A DNA stretch of 64,000 nucleotides from Begonia masoniana (lineage: Eukaryota > Streptophyta > Magnoliopsida > Cucurbitales > Begoniaceae). Positions 1 to 11,584 of the stretch are shown one piece after another. The stretch lies in NCBI GenBank assembly GCA_022432975.1, contig CM039504.1:364196-428195 (forward strand), written 5' to 3'. Numbering within the stretch: position 1 is the stretch's first letter; the number at the start of each line of letters is the position of its first letter. Below the pieces are notes generated by a model that was not told where the DNA came from, ran no database searches, and worked only from the letters and a program-made list of their open reading frames with translations. The translations under genes were made by a program, and so were the position numbers.

Positions 1-996
1 CAAAGCAGCTCAAGCTCCATCCACGAGCGCTGTTTCACCTAAGCAATTTACAAGGATTGACGTTAAAACGAGTTTAAGCTATCGATCGTCCAAATTTACA
101 AAACCTTAACTAAGGAAATTTCCTACAGCTCTAATCCAATTCATTGAGCTATAACTCGAGCAATTCGCGCTCAGCACCTCAATTCTCGAATTATGAACTT
201 TTCTGAAAATCCTCAAATTCTCGGATTTTAAACTTTTTCACGAATTGATCCAACTTCGTCCAATAACGTCCAATACGTTTAATATACACTTAATCACGGC
301 TAACCTATTAATTACGAACCCTAATTCGCGTTTTTAACGAAAATAAATCGAAACCCTAATTACCTAAAACGCTACGAAACTAAAGATTTAACGTTCTAAA
401 ATTGTTGAGACATACCTAGAACGTCGATTGGAGGAAGAAACGTGAAGAAAACGAAACGAACGGGAGAAAGATCGGAGTCGGAAATGTTGAATCGCCGCGG
501 CCAGGGGAGGAGGCCGAGGGTTTGCTCTCTGGAGATCAATTTTCCAGAGAAGAAGAAGAGAAATGAAATAGAAATAGATTTAGGTTAGTTTTTATAATAT
601 TGATTTGAAAATTACTAAAATGCCCTTAACACTTATTTCTATTTGTTTCGTCGTTCGGTTCGTAAATCGTCTAGCTATTCGGTTTCCTCAAATCTCTTTA
701 TTCCACCAATAAGTCCAATTTAATACTCAGGATTTAACAAAACTATCCGTTCGCAATTTGGACCTCGTTTGCTATTTTTACGAGAATGTCTTTTACATTA
801 CGAGAAATGCATTAACTCGGAATATAGCGTTTAATCTCCGAAAATTCCCATAATTTTCTTGAAATTCCTATTAATCGTTAGGATCGTAATGACGCTTTCT
901 TTTTGTAAAACGGACCTGATTTGACATATTTACAAAAATGTCATCCAATAATATAATAATAATATAATATACAAGTCCCTACAACCGGGTATTACA
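1..996 (-). mobile_element. Probable Ty3/gypsy-type LTR end (partial, cut by window edge)
   Basis: Read on the minus strand, the segment starts at 996 with TGTAATACCCGGTTGTAGGG, a typical start for many plant gypsy-type LTRs (TG plus the TAATACCCGG motif). The rest is AT-rich, with no reading frame of note. A (GCC/AGG)-rich patch and GAAGAAGAAG lie near 500-560. No PBS, polypurine tract or partner LTR is visible, so it could be a solo LTR or one end of an element that extends left of the window. The gypsy assignment rests on the terminal motif only. Confidence 0.4.
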
Positions 997-1310
997 CCGC
1001 GCCTCCGAGAAATCCGCCTGTTGATCGGATTTTCAGAGAAGACTATTCTGTATCCTCATATGTTTCTGGACGTATTCCAAGCTTGGTTCATTCAGTTTAG
1101 CATCAGATTTCCAGTGAGAAATCCTACTAATTGCTGAAAATCCGATTTTTCCTGATTTGTTGCTCTGAAATCTAAAACCCCTTTTTGATTTTGGTTGTCT
1201 TTCGGATCATGTTCATTTGATTATACATTGATTTTATTTGATTTTATCCAAAATTAGGTTATAACTTTGCTTGATTTGGGAAATTTGAATTGGATTGGGA
1301 ATTTTTCATT
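997..1310. other. Unassigned spacer between two transposon fragments
   Basis: This AT-rich stretch has no supported gene. It joins the gypsy-like LTR end on the left to the truncated reverse transcriptase of the copia element on the right. It shows no recognisable copia RNase H or 3' LTR, so the copia element was truncated here or rearranged. Confidence 0.5.
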
Positions 1311-1628
1311 TAAATTCCTAATTGTTACATCTTCGTACATAGTTGGATTTGTCCCTGTAAAAATCAAATCATCAACATACAAACAAACAAATAGGACTTC
1401 TCCATTTTTACGCACCTTAGCATAGAGAGAGTGTTCATATAGGCATTTGATAAACTCATTCTCGAGGAAGTACTTATCGATTTGACTATTCCAAGTTCTT
1501 GGAGCTTACTTCACACCATAAAGTGTTTTCTTCAACTTCAATACCTTGTCTTCGTACTCCTTTACAATGTATCCTTGAGGTTGTTTGACATAAACTTCTT
1601 CTTCAAGAACTCCATTCAAGAATGTTGA

Positions 1629-2005
1629 TGTGATGACCCGAATATACACGTATGCGTACGATGGCTGCACGAGCCGGAATCCGGATGGCGGTACGTCCGC
1701 GCGGGCTAACCGGAAGATGACAGGTCGTAAAAAAGGGGTCGTCACAATCCCACATCGCTTGGGGAAGTATGTGAAAATGAAACATATGTAAAGATACCCT
1801 CCCAACATAGTAAGACGCGTTTTGGAGTACAATTGGCAACGGATCCCATAAGAACTCTGAAGTTAAAAGTGCTTCGGCGAGAGCAATTCCAGGTTGGATG
1901 ACCTTCCGGGAAGTTCTCGCCAAACAAAGCCGTGAGGGGAGGATATTGGGCTACGGCCCAATCCCCAGAGCGGACAATATCTTGCTGGGATAAGGGATCG
2001 TTACA
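1629..2005 (+). repeat. Cassandra-like left LTR (377 bp) with 5S-like domain
   Basis: The LTR begins TGTGATGACCC and ends GTTACA. The 5S-like part is about 1840-1920. It keeps matches to the A box, intermediate element and C box that form the internal RNA polymerase III promoter of 5S genes, with several substitutions (for example AAAAGTGC for AAGCGTGC). Whether polymerase III recognises it cannot be judged from sequence. Confidence 0.8.
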
Positions 2006-2075
2006 AATGGTATCAGAGCCTGTACTCAACCGAAAATGTGGCCAACGAGGACGTTGGGCCCCCAAGGGGGGTGAT

Positions 2076-2438
2076 TGTGATGACCCGAATATGCACGTAT
2101 GTGTACGATGGCTGCACAAACCGGAACCCGGATGGCGGTAAGTCCGCGCGGGCAAACCGGAAGGTGACAGGTCGTAAAAAGGGGGTCGTCACAATCCCAC
2201 ATCGCTTGGGGAAGTATGTGGAAATGAAACATATGTAAAGAGACCCTCCCAACATAGTAAGACGCTTGGGGAAGTATGTGGAAATGAAACATATGTAAAG
2301 AACTCCGAAGTTAAAAGTGCTTCGGCGAGAACAATTCCAGGTTGGGTGACCTTCCAGGAAGTTCTCGCCAAACAAAGCCGTGAGGGGAGGATATTGGGCT
2401 ACGGCTCAATTCCCAGAACGGACAATATCTTGCTGGGG
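2076..2438 (+). repeat. Cassandra-like right LTR with internal rearrangement
   Basis: The start is identical in type to the left LTR. Around 2205-2302 a 40-bp unit (acgcttggggaagtatgtgg and following bases) is present twice, and the first part of the 5S-like domain (the GGATCCCAT box) is missing. The 5S similarity resumes at about 2301 with AACTCCGAAGTTAAAAGTGC. Homology to the left LTR stops at about 2438 without the terminal ...TTACA. Confidence 0.75.
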
Positions 2439-3483
2439 ATTGGGCCGTAACCCAATATCCTCCCCTCACGGTTTTGTTTGACGAGAGCATTGACATCCAT
2501 TTGATAAATCTTCCATCTATTTTGTGCTGTTGCAGGAATAATTAAACGAATAGTTTCTAACCTTGCAACGGGAGCAAATACTTCTCCATAGTCAATACCT
2601 GGTCGTTGACTATATCCTTTTGCCACTAACCTGGCTTTGTATTGCTCCTCTTCTCCCTTTGTATTCTTCTTTTGTTTGAAGATCCACTTCACACCAATGG
2701 GCTTTTGGCCTTCCGGAATGGTTGCTAGCTCTCATGTCTCGTTCTCAATTGAAGCAATCTCTTCATTCATAACAAACCTCCAATTTTCATTTTTCATAGC
2801 TTTTTCAAATACCACAGGCTCACAATCGACAAAGTAACAAAAGAGAGTTAGATCTTCGCTTAGATTTTGTGTTACCTCATAAAGATCTTGAAAACTTCTC
2901 ATTCGAGGCTCTCTTTCACTTGAGCTTCCACTTGAAGAAGATGAAGGTGTATCTACTATTGCTAGTGATCTTGGGGTGTAACGGGCTCTTGAATTTCGTT
3001 TCTTTGCTCCTCATCAAATAAAGGAAAGAACTCGTACCTTTTTTTGTCGTTGTCATTCCAATTCCAAGAATCTTATTCATTAAACTCCACATCTCTACTA
3101 ACAAATTTCTTCCCAATATTTGGATCATAGAGCTTGTAGCCTTTGGAGTGTTGATCATAACCGATGAAGATGTACTTCTTACTTTTATCATCAAGCTTTG
3201 ATCTTTGTTGATCTAGGACATGTACATAGTCGATGCTTGCAAACACTCTCAAATGATAAGCACTTGGTTTTCTTCCACTCCATACTTCTTTGAAGTGTTT
3301 TGTTTCACAAGCTTCTCGTTGGACACCTACTGGATAGGTAAACAGCACAATCAACAGCTTCTGCCCATAATTCTTTCGACATACTTTTGGTTTTTAGCAT
3401 GCTTCGTGCCATGTTAAGAATGGTTCGATTCTTCCTTTCAACAACACCGTTTTGTTGAGGAGATCTTGGAAAGTAAGGAATCG

Positions 3484-4386
3484 TCAGATGCCATGTGCTT
3501 CACAAAACTCTTTAAACTCATTAGAAATAAACTCACCTCCATTATCTGATCTCAAAGCTTTGATGGAACGCTCACTTTGTCTTTCCACATACGCTTTGAA
3601 TTTTCTAAAAACTACAAAAACTTGAGATTTCTCCTTTAAATAATAAACCCAAGTTTTTCTGCTAAAATCATCAATGAAGAGGAGAAAATACCGATTTTTA
3701 CCGAATGACAAAGGCTTAATCGGTCCGCATACATCAGCATGAACAAGTTGAAGTGGTTTACTTGCTCTATATGTCATCTCCTTAAGAAAACTCTTTTGAA
3801 ATTGTTTACTAACAAGACACCCTTCGCATAATTGGGCCGGTTGATCTATAGACGGTAAACCTTTCATCATCCTTTTCTGGCCCAATAACTTCAAGCCACC
3901 AAAGTTGAGATGGCCAAGTCTCAAATGCCAAGGCCATGAGGTGTCTTTTGCACAAGTTTTCAGACATTGAGCAACATCGGCTTGAACATCGAGCATGAAC
4001 ATTCTATTTTTAGTCATCGGCACATTCGCGATCACATTTCTTTTATCATCTTGAAGTAGGAGACTACAATCCTTCATGTGAACTTCGTAGTTTTTCTCCA
4101 AGAGTTGTCCTAAACTCAAAATGTTGCTCTTGATACTCGGAACATAGTAGACATTGCTAATGAGTTTATGATCTCCATTCTTCATACGAATTAAAATCGT
4201 ACATTTGCCTTCAATTTGAACTTTGGAGTCATCTCCAAACGTGACTAATCCGGTCACCGAGTTGTCAATCTCTTTCAATTTGCTCTTGTCACCACACATG
4301 TGATTGCTTGCAGCGTTGTCAAGATACCACATGTTGCTCTTGCTTCCTTCTCCCCCTTTGTAAGCAAGAAACACATTTTCTCCCAC
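3484..4386 (-). pseudogene. Copia protease-integrase fragment
   Basis: This 300-residue open segment starts in the region after the CCHC knuckle. It contains the aspartic protease motif as LDNAAS instead of the usual LDSGAS. The Asp is kept, but Ser-Gly became Asn-Ala, which may reduce activity. The GAG-pre-integrase HLRLGH motif follows, then the integrase core with the first catalytic Asp in HADVCGP and the second in RSDNGGEF. The frame breaks at 3484 and integrase-like sequence continues in another frame at 3073-3354. It is therefore a decayed polyprotein piece, not a host gene. Confidence 0.85.
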
Positions 4387-5322
4387 CTTTTCATTTTGAG
4401 CATAATTCGCTGTTTCTTTGATATTTTGGGGACTCCAACAATCGCGAGCATAGTGTCCGTGCTTTTAGCAATTGTCGCATTGGACACTTGATCGATCATT
4501 TTTCTTTAAGTTACTTCCTCTACTGTTCTCTTTCAGAAAATGACCATTCTCTCTATTGTCCCAATTTTGCCATCCTCGACCTCTTCCTCTACCTCGTCCA
4601 CGTCCCCGACCGTGTCCTCTTCCTCGTTGGTTTCTCCCACGTTCATTCTCTTTTTCATTCACTTAAAGTTTGGTGGCCAAGATTTGCTCGATCGGCTCCT
4701 CTTTCTTCTTGTTGATTCTCTCTTCATGAGCTTGTAAAGAACCCATGAGTTGGTCAATTGTTATGGTAGCTAAATCTTTGGACTCCTCGATAGCTACAAC
4801 CACATAATCAAACTTTGAATGCAACCAGGGAAAAACCTTTTCATTGACGCGAACATCTTCTATTTTTTCTCCATATCTCTTCATTTGGTTTATGATTGTC
4901 AAAACCCTCGAAAAGAAATCCGCTATGGACTCGGATTCCCACATTCGTAACGCTTCAAATTCTCCTCGTAGGATTTGAAGACATACCTTTTTAACCTTAT
5001 CAATTCCCTGATAAGAATTTTGTAGAATCTCTCATGCTTGCTTGGTGGTGGTCGCATTTGAAACTCTCTCAAATGTGGTTTCATCTAAACATTGATGAAT
5101 AAGGGTAAGAGCTTGTTGGTCTCTCTTACGCGTTCTTTGAAGAGTCTCCCTTTGGTTAGACGTCATAGCGAAATCATCACGAGGCTCCTCGTAGCCTCTA
5201 TCAACAATTTCTCATACGTCTTGCGACCCAAGCAAAGCCTTTATATGAATGCACCAATTCTCGTAATTGTCTTTAGTAAGTTGAGGGAAATGTAGAATTT
5301 GACATTTCTACAAGATCAACGA

Positions 5323-5334
5323 GCTCTGATACCA
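5323..5334 (-). promoter_or_regulatory. Primer binding site (initiator Met-tRNA type)
   Basis: On the minus strand this reads TGGTATCAGAGC, the standard plant copia PBS that pairs with the 3' end of initiator tRNA-Met. It lies three bases inside the 5' LTR. It fixes the orientation of the element as leftward. Confidence 0.9.
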
Positions 5335-5337
5335 GTT

Positions 5338-5695
5338 TGTTGGAATGAGGAAGAAATATTTTTTTAGAGAAAGGAAAAATATAAATAGAGAGAAGAGAAC
5401 TTGAGAGAAACTATTTGTATTGAAATGATTTTGGTTATTGGCTTCTCTTGCAAAAGTCTAAACTCACATCCTATTTATAGGACTATTTGGTACATGTATA
5501 AAGCAATACATGAACCACTTATTTAATATTCTAATACTTAATGAGACATCTAAGTACATGAACTAATGTACTTATACATACATGAATCACAACTCTCTAG
5601 ATGCTCTTTCACAAATACATTGACTTCAACCAAGACCATATTAAAAACATACATTAACTAAAATATATTATTTGAATTAAGCTATATTTTCAACA
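5338..5695 (-). repeat. 5' LTR of the minus-strand copia element
   Basis: The 358-bp segment is bounded by TGTTGG (5338) and CAACA (5695), the inverted TGTTG/CAACA ends usual for copia LTRs. The PBS lies just inside it, after a three-base gap. Its partner 3' LTR is not in the expected place left of 1310. The first bases outside are agaac, but no matching target duplication can be tested because the other end is lost. Confidence 0.75.
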
Positions 5696-7662
5696 AGAAC
5701 AATGCCGAATTTCGGCCATACAGATAGAAATCAAGAAAATTGGAAATCACCCATTTGAAACGTTTCACCTCTGAAAAATGGGTTCATTCTAAAATGGAAT
5801 AAAATTCAACAAATTCAAAGAAATAGAAAAAAAAAAAAAAAACAATAAAACAAATGGGTGTTCATTGCATCCTCTTGTCTTGATTCTCTTAATTCATTCC
5901 AAATAACCAACACAATCAACTAATATTTTCCTCTTCATTTCGTCGGCTAATCATTTTGAGATGTTCCCCAACTACCGAAGGCAGGTCATATACTTCTCGA
6001 TTACACTGAATTTTTCACTTGGTAAGAGCTAACTTCTCAAGCTCACGTACACTTGTTTGTGTTTATGTCTTGAATGACGAAGTCTTTCATGTGTTTCAGG
6101 CGTCTCTCTCTCTCTCTCTCTCTCTCTCAAAAGGTGTACTTGAAAGATGACGACCAAACAATGATTGAAAGCAACGCCATTTGGAGTACCAAAAATCCAA
6201 AATCACAAATATTCTCGGAAACTTTGATGCCTCCTCCTTCCTCTTTTTTGACTGGTCATCGTCAAATTCTCTCTCTCTCTGGTTAGCTAGAGAGAGAGGG
6301 AGAGAGAATAATATCAATAATTCAGTGATTATTTGGGTGTTGGGAGATCCAAGAATTCCCTTACTTTCATGCAAAATTGACCTACAACATCATGAATATA
6401 TAGCTTTAAGTGGGAAGGTGGCGCTTGTGTTTTCATTCTGCAGTTTCCTTTTTTTTTTTCCTAAAGACTGCAAAAGCTCTACCTGTGGAAATTTTGTCTC
6501 CATTCTCTCTCTTTCTCTCTCTAAAACTAAAGAGGCATGGAAACTGGATCGGAAGGTGCTTTATGGAGGGAGAAGTCGGAGACCCTTTTGAAAGTGAATG
6601 AAATTTGAATACTTTAAATGAAAGCCTCAAAAGACTACAACAAGTGGGTTCTTACGCTTTTCTTCTTTCTCTTTTCCTCCTCGCAATCATTCCTAGATCA
6701 TGTTCTAAATACGAAAGATCCTTTAGTTCATCGGGATGAGTTATTTAATTCAAATTCAGCAAAACTAGATGTAATCGCCTTCAATTTCCTCTGCCATCGA
6801 CACCGTACTTGAGAGACAAAAACATGTTAAGCAGTAGTTAAGTAACCTGATGACTGCAGTATCTTCTTCCCCGTATCTTACTTTTTATAATAATTCTGAA
6901 GATTTGAGTCCGCTTTTGCTTTTAGATGAGTAGCTTTTGATCACATAAGACTACGCACTGCACTACCCTCGAGTTTTGTTCCCATTAAACCACAAATCAT
7001 TTCCCCACGACTCAATCAAACATGCACTCAAATTTGCATTTACTGGCTTCATTAATTCATTATCACCCCACCAATGCATCCTAATTAAACCAGTATGTAC
7101 TCTTTCGTTTTATCCTAATATTTTAGCTTCATTTTATATTTTTAATTGTTATTGTTTTGTTTAATAGTTGTTTATAATTTTATATTTCTTTTACTTGAAA
7201 TAAAAGTATTTGTTTTTATTTCCTGAACACTTTCTTTTTGGTTAGATTGTTTATTTGTTCAGGGAGACAATTTTTTTGGAGTTTGAAAACCTACTCTTCT
7301 TCCTATTATTGTTGAGGTGAAGCTTACGTAAGTGGTTCGGTAGAGTAGCGATGTGCAATTTTATATTATTTGTAGAACTGGAACCGAACCGAAAAATTCA
7401 GTTCAGTTTCTATTATAAAACGTACCGGTATCAATTCAAAAATAGTAGAATCAAATTAAAACAGTTCGGTTCTATAGAACCGAACCGACTTATGAACACC
7501 CATACACATCCATAATATTATTTCTATTTGCATGTTAACTTGAGAATTACATGTGATTAATCATGGTATTATCAAGTCACTTGAAAAATCATCAATGCAC
7601 TAGGTATATTTTTATTAGCTTCCATATTTTAACAATTAGCTTATCTGAAGATTGATTGTTAG
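5696..7662. other. Intergenic, no supported gene
   Basis: This AT-rich intergenic DNA has several short CT/GA microsatellites (about 6103-6128, 6270-6310, 6505-6525) and a poly(A) run near 5829. The pair ctctctctct...gagagagagg at 6268-6305 can fold as a hairpin. A stretch near 7370-7500 repeats the GAACCGAACCG/CGGTTC words seen in many plant dispersed repeats. Short open frames here have no recognisable protein. Confidence 0.5.
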
Positions 7663-8725
7663 TGTTGGAAATAATAATAGGTGGCAATAATAATAATGTT
7701 GCCGTTATAAAACGTGGAGAGTACTGATTAGGATAATTTCTAAGAAAGACTATACAGGACAGACATAATTACTTTTCCAAGTAAGTTTCCAAGAAAGATT
7801 AGAGGGGTCACAAACGGTCACATTTAAAATTCAGTCTCCTAGAAAGAACTTCTTTACACAGTACAATTACACCACTAAATAAGCGGTACGAGAAATGATA
7901 GCAGTTGTAATTCAAAAAATACCATGAATATTTTTTCCCACCGTAAAAATATAACGGTCAAAAAGTAAAAGAAATAATGACTAAAATAAACACTGAAAAT
8001 TTCTACGTAAAAACCCAAATCAGGAAAAAAAAATCACGGAGACCGAGTCTATAAATATCTCACTATCAAAAATAGAATTTACAATATTTTTTTAGATATC
8101 GAATATTCTAGAAAATTTTTATTAAGAGAAATCATCATTCTTAAAATTTTTACTATACTAAAAAATACCTCACTTATTTTTCTTTCACTTTTTTTTTCCT
8201 CTCCCACAAACAATCTCTATTTTCTCTCTCTATTCTCATAGAAGAAACTCTTTTCAGCTTCTCTTCGTTGTTGAGATACATCTTCATTTTTCAGAATTTC
8301 AAGAGGACAAGTACAAAAGATCTAAAAATCTTGTTGTATGGAAGGATGCGTAAGGAAGAAATTTTCCTTCTGCTCCTCCACTCTTCATTCAATGAGGTAG
8401 GTGTCTGAGCTATTATCATCCGTGTGAATTTTCTCAAAATATATTTGTTTGGTGTTCAATACATCTCGTATCCAATGGTACCTGATATCTATGTGTTTCA
8501 ACTTTGAATGAAAACTTACGTTCTTGCTCAATTGAATAGCACTTTAACTGTCACAATACAAGATATATTTATGACTCAATTCAGTTAGAAATTTTTGCAT
8601 ATACAAAATTTTTTTGCATGTACAAAATTTCTTTGCATGCTTCTGTAACCACAATAAACTCAGCTTATGATGTAGATAGTACAACTGATTTTTGCCGTTT
8701 AGATTGTCATAATACAACTCTCCCT
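7663..8725 (-). mobile_element. Old copia relic: LTR-like segment plus RNase H fragment
   Basis: At 8385-8725 the minus strand translates to copia RNase H: KRQKSVVLST, AEFIVVTEACK, then CDS-stop-SAIQLSKNVSFHSKLKHIDI, RYHWIRDVLNT and EKIHTDDNSSD. These are the usual C-terminal pol motifs, with in-frame stops and short indels. Left of it, a segment starting TGTTGGAAATAATA at 7663 looks like its LTR remnant; the inner boundary near 8300-8380 is not clear. It is not related closely enough to the 1310-5695 element to be its missing end. Confidence 0.7.
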
Positions 8726-9062
8726 CCCACAGTTAGTGCATCATGTTTGGGCACAATTATTTAACATTCTCATTAATTAAAAAATCTTAAATACTATAAA
8801 GTTTTCTCTTAATTCGAGTTTCTAAAATTTTAATCAAGACAGTTTGTTGTAGTTAATCCACTAATTATGGTAAACATGAAGGATTAGAACAACAACATCA
8901 TCATATTACAGTGAAAGATTAACATACACACCCAAATTCATCCATTCCCATTCCTCATGAAAGCTGTATTTCTCTGTTTGTTTATACCTTAAATTCTCCA
9001 TTTCCCCCCTTCCCAACTCCATTTTCTATCTAAAACTAAGAAAAACAAAAAGCATCAAAGAT
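8726..9062. other. Downstream flank of SMXL3-like gene
   Basis: The stretch holds no coding signal. It is the likely 3' UTR and downstream region of the minus-strand SMXL3-like gene, and is AT-rich and pyrimidine-rich near 8940-9030. Confidence 0.4.
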
Positions 9063-11551
9063 TTAATTTTGATCCAACTCACTCTTGCTAAATACTATTT
9101 TCCTGTCAACAGCCTCGAGAATCTCATCTTCTAAAGTTTGATCTCCATCGCCCCCTGCAAGGGAGATATTTAGATCTAATGAGATAGATAAGGTTTTCTT
9201 CTCTTCCAACTGACCGCCATTGCTGTCTGTTCCTTCAATCTGAGAAGCTTTCTGCCTTCTTTCTGAAGATGAAAAAGTGGTGCTTTCACAACTGAGAATG
9301 ATAATGGCGTTTCTGAGAGGAAAAGGTTCAAAGTCAGGAAGATTTAAGCTTCCATTTTGTATAGCTTTTTTGATACCCTTTTGAGAGAAGTAATCAATCT
9401 CATCAAAATCTTCGACCAAAAATACTCTGTTTGGATTCTCATGCATGGCTTCACCAAATCTATGAAGAAAACTCGAACCCATTTCATCTCTCGTCCTCTT
9501 GTTTTTGGATTCTCCGCTGGAACTTGAAAAACTGCTTAGGCCCGTTGAAATGAAGTCGGTTTTAGATCCAAAAACCAGTTTAGCCAACTCTCTCGCCACT
9601 TTCTCATTCCCCTTCGAATCATTTCCCAAGAAAAAAAGCCAGCATGCTTCTTTCTTCTCTCTCTGTTGAAGAATTACTGTTGCTAATTCAAGAACTAGGT
9701 GTTTTTTCCATGGAACACTCTTTTCTAATGCATCGCAGAGAACTCTCAAGTTTTCAGAATTCAACTCCATCAAATGATCATCTTGCAGATACTCAGTATC
9801 AGCTAAGACCACTTCACTCGAAGAAGCTGAGTTTGGACTGGAATTAGGGTTTGATAAAAGGTCTGGTTTTGGATCGTTTCTCTCCGAAATGGCGATCTTT
9901 TCATCCATTTCGCCATCAAAATAGCTGTTTTGAGACACCCAGAATTGGTGTTCTTTTGGCGATTTTTTGGGTCCCAGATTTGCTGCCCAAAGATTCAAGT
10001 TCAAGTTGCATTCTAGAGAAGAGATCGAATTGGAAGAAGATGGAGATAAAGCAGAAATTTTCAGAGGCTTCTCCCATGAATCTTTGACAATTCCATTTTC
10101 CTGTTCCAGAAGTTACAAAGAATTGCAGATAAAAAAAGTAAAAAAATTAAATAAATAAATTAAATTTCAAACCGGATTTACAGCATTTGATTGCTTACAG
10201 TGTTTCCTCTACTCGCTTCTCTGTACTTTTGCAGCCATAACGGCAAGCTTGAGACAGTGGAAGATGACGGAGAGATGAACTCCGTCTTACCAACTTTCTC
10301 CAAAAACTCCTTTCTGAAGGGAAGAAAACCGAAAAATATGATAAGTTTTCAAATGAGAATAAGTTTAAATCAATCGTTTTAGTCAATTGAATGGCAGAAT
10401 TACCTGTCATTGTGAAGGTTGAGTGTTAGGTTCAAGCTACCAAGAGGAAGAGCAAGAGGATGAAGCTCCAAAATAGTTTCCAATGAAGGGTGGCCTTTTT
10501 TACATCTCATGTAAGTTTGAAAAGTTGCAGAACCCATCACCAAAAACCTTCCATTTTCCCCATTTCCACTTCCTATTCTCTTGATTTCCATCACTATTTG
10601 CTCAAGATGACTGCCATGGCTTCTTTTCTCCGCATAATCTGCCCAGAATTCAGACACCCATTTGAGATCACCCAAATATATGATCGCTCCTCTACCTATT
10701 GAGCTTTTCACGATGCATCTAAGCTCTCTCAGCTTCTGCTCCACCTCCTCTTTCGAATGGTTTCTCATGGAGGAGAGGGGAAGGCTTATGAATGGCAGGT
10801 ACCTTAACTCTTTTGGGACGTTTCCTTTTTCAAATTTATCAATCAAACACCTGATTATTACTTCGACTGTGGCCAGACACTCTCCTACTATGACTGTGTT
10901 TCTCTTTCTTTTGGTTGATAACTCTTCTAGGACACTCGTTACATCTTCATTCCTAATGGAAACCCCAAACTGGCCAAAAGGGGATGATGATCGAGGAAAA
11001 ACCAAAGGTTTTGTGATTTCTTTTGAGGGTTGAGAAGAAAATTCAAAGGAAACTGTTTGTTCTACCCTGGATTTAACTTGGGTGCTAGAGAAACCAGCTT
11101 CTCTCATGACTCTACTCACGCTTGGGTCATCTAGAATCGAAATAATGAGCTGTTCTACCTCGATCTTGAGAGCTAAAATGGGTTGTTGCTGGTTTTCAAC
11201 GGAGCCCCGGCGCTGATGAGCCTGAGCTCGTTTGAATGCAGCGACGAGGGCGTTAGAGAGAGAAGGCTTAGAGTAATGGGGACCCAGAAGAGGGCTTGGA
11301 GAAGACGAAGGGAGACGATTAAGAGCGACATTGAAGCAAAGCTCCAACGCTTTGCACTGAAGAGGATGGGAATGGCAATACAGACAAGCCCTTCGCAAAA
11401 ACCCAGTAGGCGAGAGGAGCATGGCGCTGGCGACGTGAAGAGGAGTCACCTGAGCGTGGCCCCGTCCTCTCGCGAGATTGATCGCTTGTTTTACTGTGCT
11501 CTCTGCTTCTGCTGTTAAAGCTTGTTGGAGAGTACAGATTCCAGTCCTCAT
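9063..11551 (-). CDS. SMXL3: SMAX1-LIKE protein of the SMXL3 type
   Basis: Three exons: 11551-10404, 10313-10199 and 10100-9063, all with GT-AG junctions in frame, giving 766 residues. The start at 11551 (MRTGICTLQQALTAEAE) is chosen over an upstream in-frame codon because it matches the conserved SMXL N-terminus. Residues about 8-170 are the double Clp-N region (RGHAQVTPLHVASAML; ILDDPSVSRVMREAGFSS). The C-terminal part resembles a degenerate ClpB-type ATPase domain without a Walker A loop. No RGKT degron is present, as expected for the SMXL3/4/5 clade, which is not a direct strigolactone target. An EAR motif SISLDLNISL lies near residue 730 and can recruit TOPLESS co-repressors. SMXL3/4/5 promote phloem formation. 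The clade call is strong; SMXL3 over SMXL4/5 rests on remembered similarity of the C-terminal half. Confidence 0.9.
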
Positions 11552-11584
11552 TTTTTGGGCTCTTTTCTCTCTCTCTCTCTCCAA

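Larger units (their letters stand above)
1629..2490 (+). mobile_element. Cassandra-like TRIM carrying 5S rRNA-like sequence in its LTRs
   Basis: Two related LTRs each start TGTGATGACCCGAATA, at 1629 and 2076. The first ends ...GTTACA at 2005. The 70-bp internal domain (2006-2075) has the initiator Met PBS TGGTATCAGAGCC at 2008-2020 and ends in a G-rich tract that can serve as polypurine tract. Each LTR holds a block very close to plant 5S rRNA: GGATCCCATAAGAACTCTGA in LTR 1, then the AGTTAAAAGTGC, GGCGAGA and GGTTGGATGACC boxes. LTRs with a 5S domain, a tiny internal region and no coding capacity define Cassandra. It is inserted in the copia RT between codons for QMDVN and the following FLNG. 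The right end is rearranged. Confidence 0.85.
1310..5695 (-). mobile_element. Truncated Ty1/copia retrotransposon (minus strand)
   Basis: Reading leftwards from the 5' LTR, the order is PBS, gag, CCHC-knuckle region, protease, integrase, reverse transcriptase, which is the copia order. Gag sits near 4663-5290. An RG-rich stretch and a CDNC knuckle start lie near 4465-4650. The protease motif WYLDNAASNHM and the integrase lie at 3484-4386, with a continuation at 3073-3354. RT covers about 2500-2692 and resumes at about 1320-1625. The reading frame is broken several times, and RNase H and the 3' LTR are missing, so it cannot move by itself. A Cassandra-like TRIM splits the RT at 1629-2490. Confidence 0.9.

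Noticed and set aside
1840..1920. A functional 5S rRNA gene
   Set aside because: Only part of the 5S sequence is similar, with substitutions and missing ends, and it sits inside an LTR of a TRIM element.
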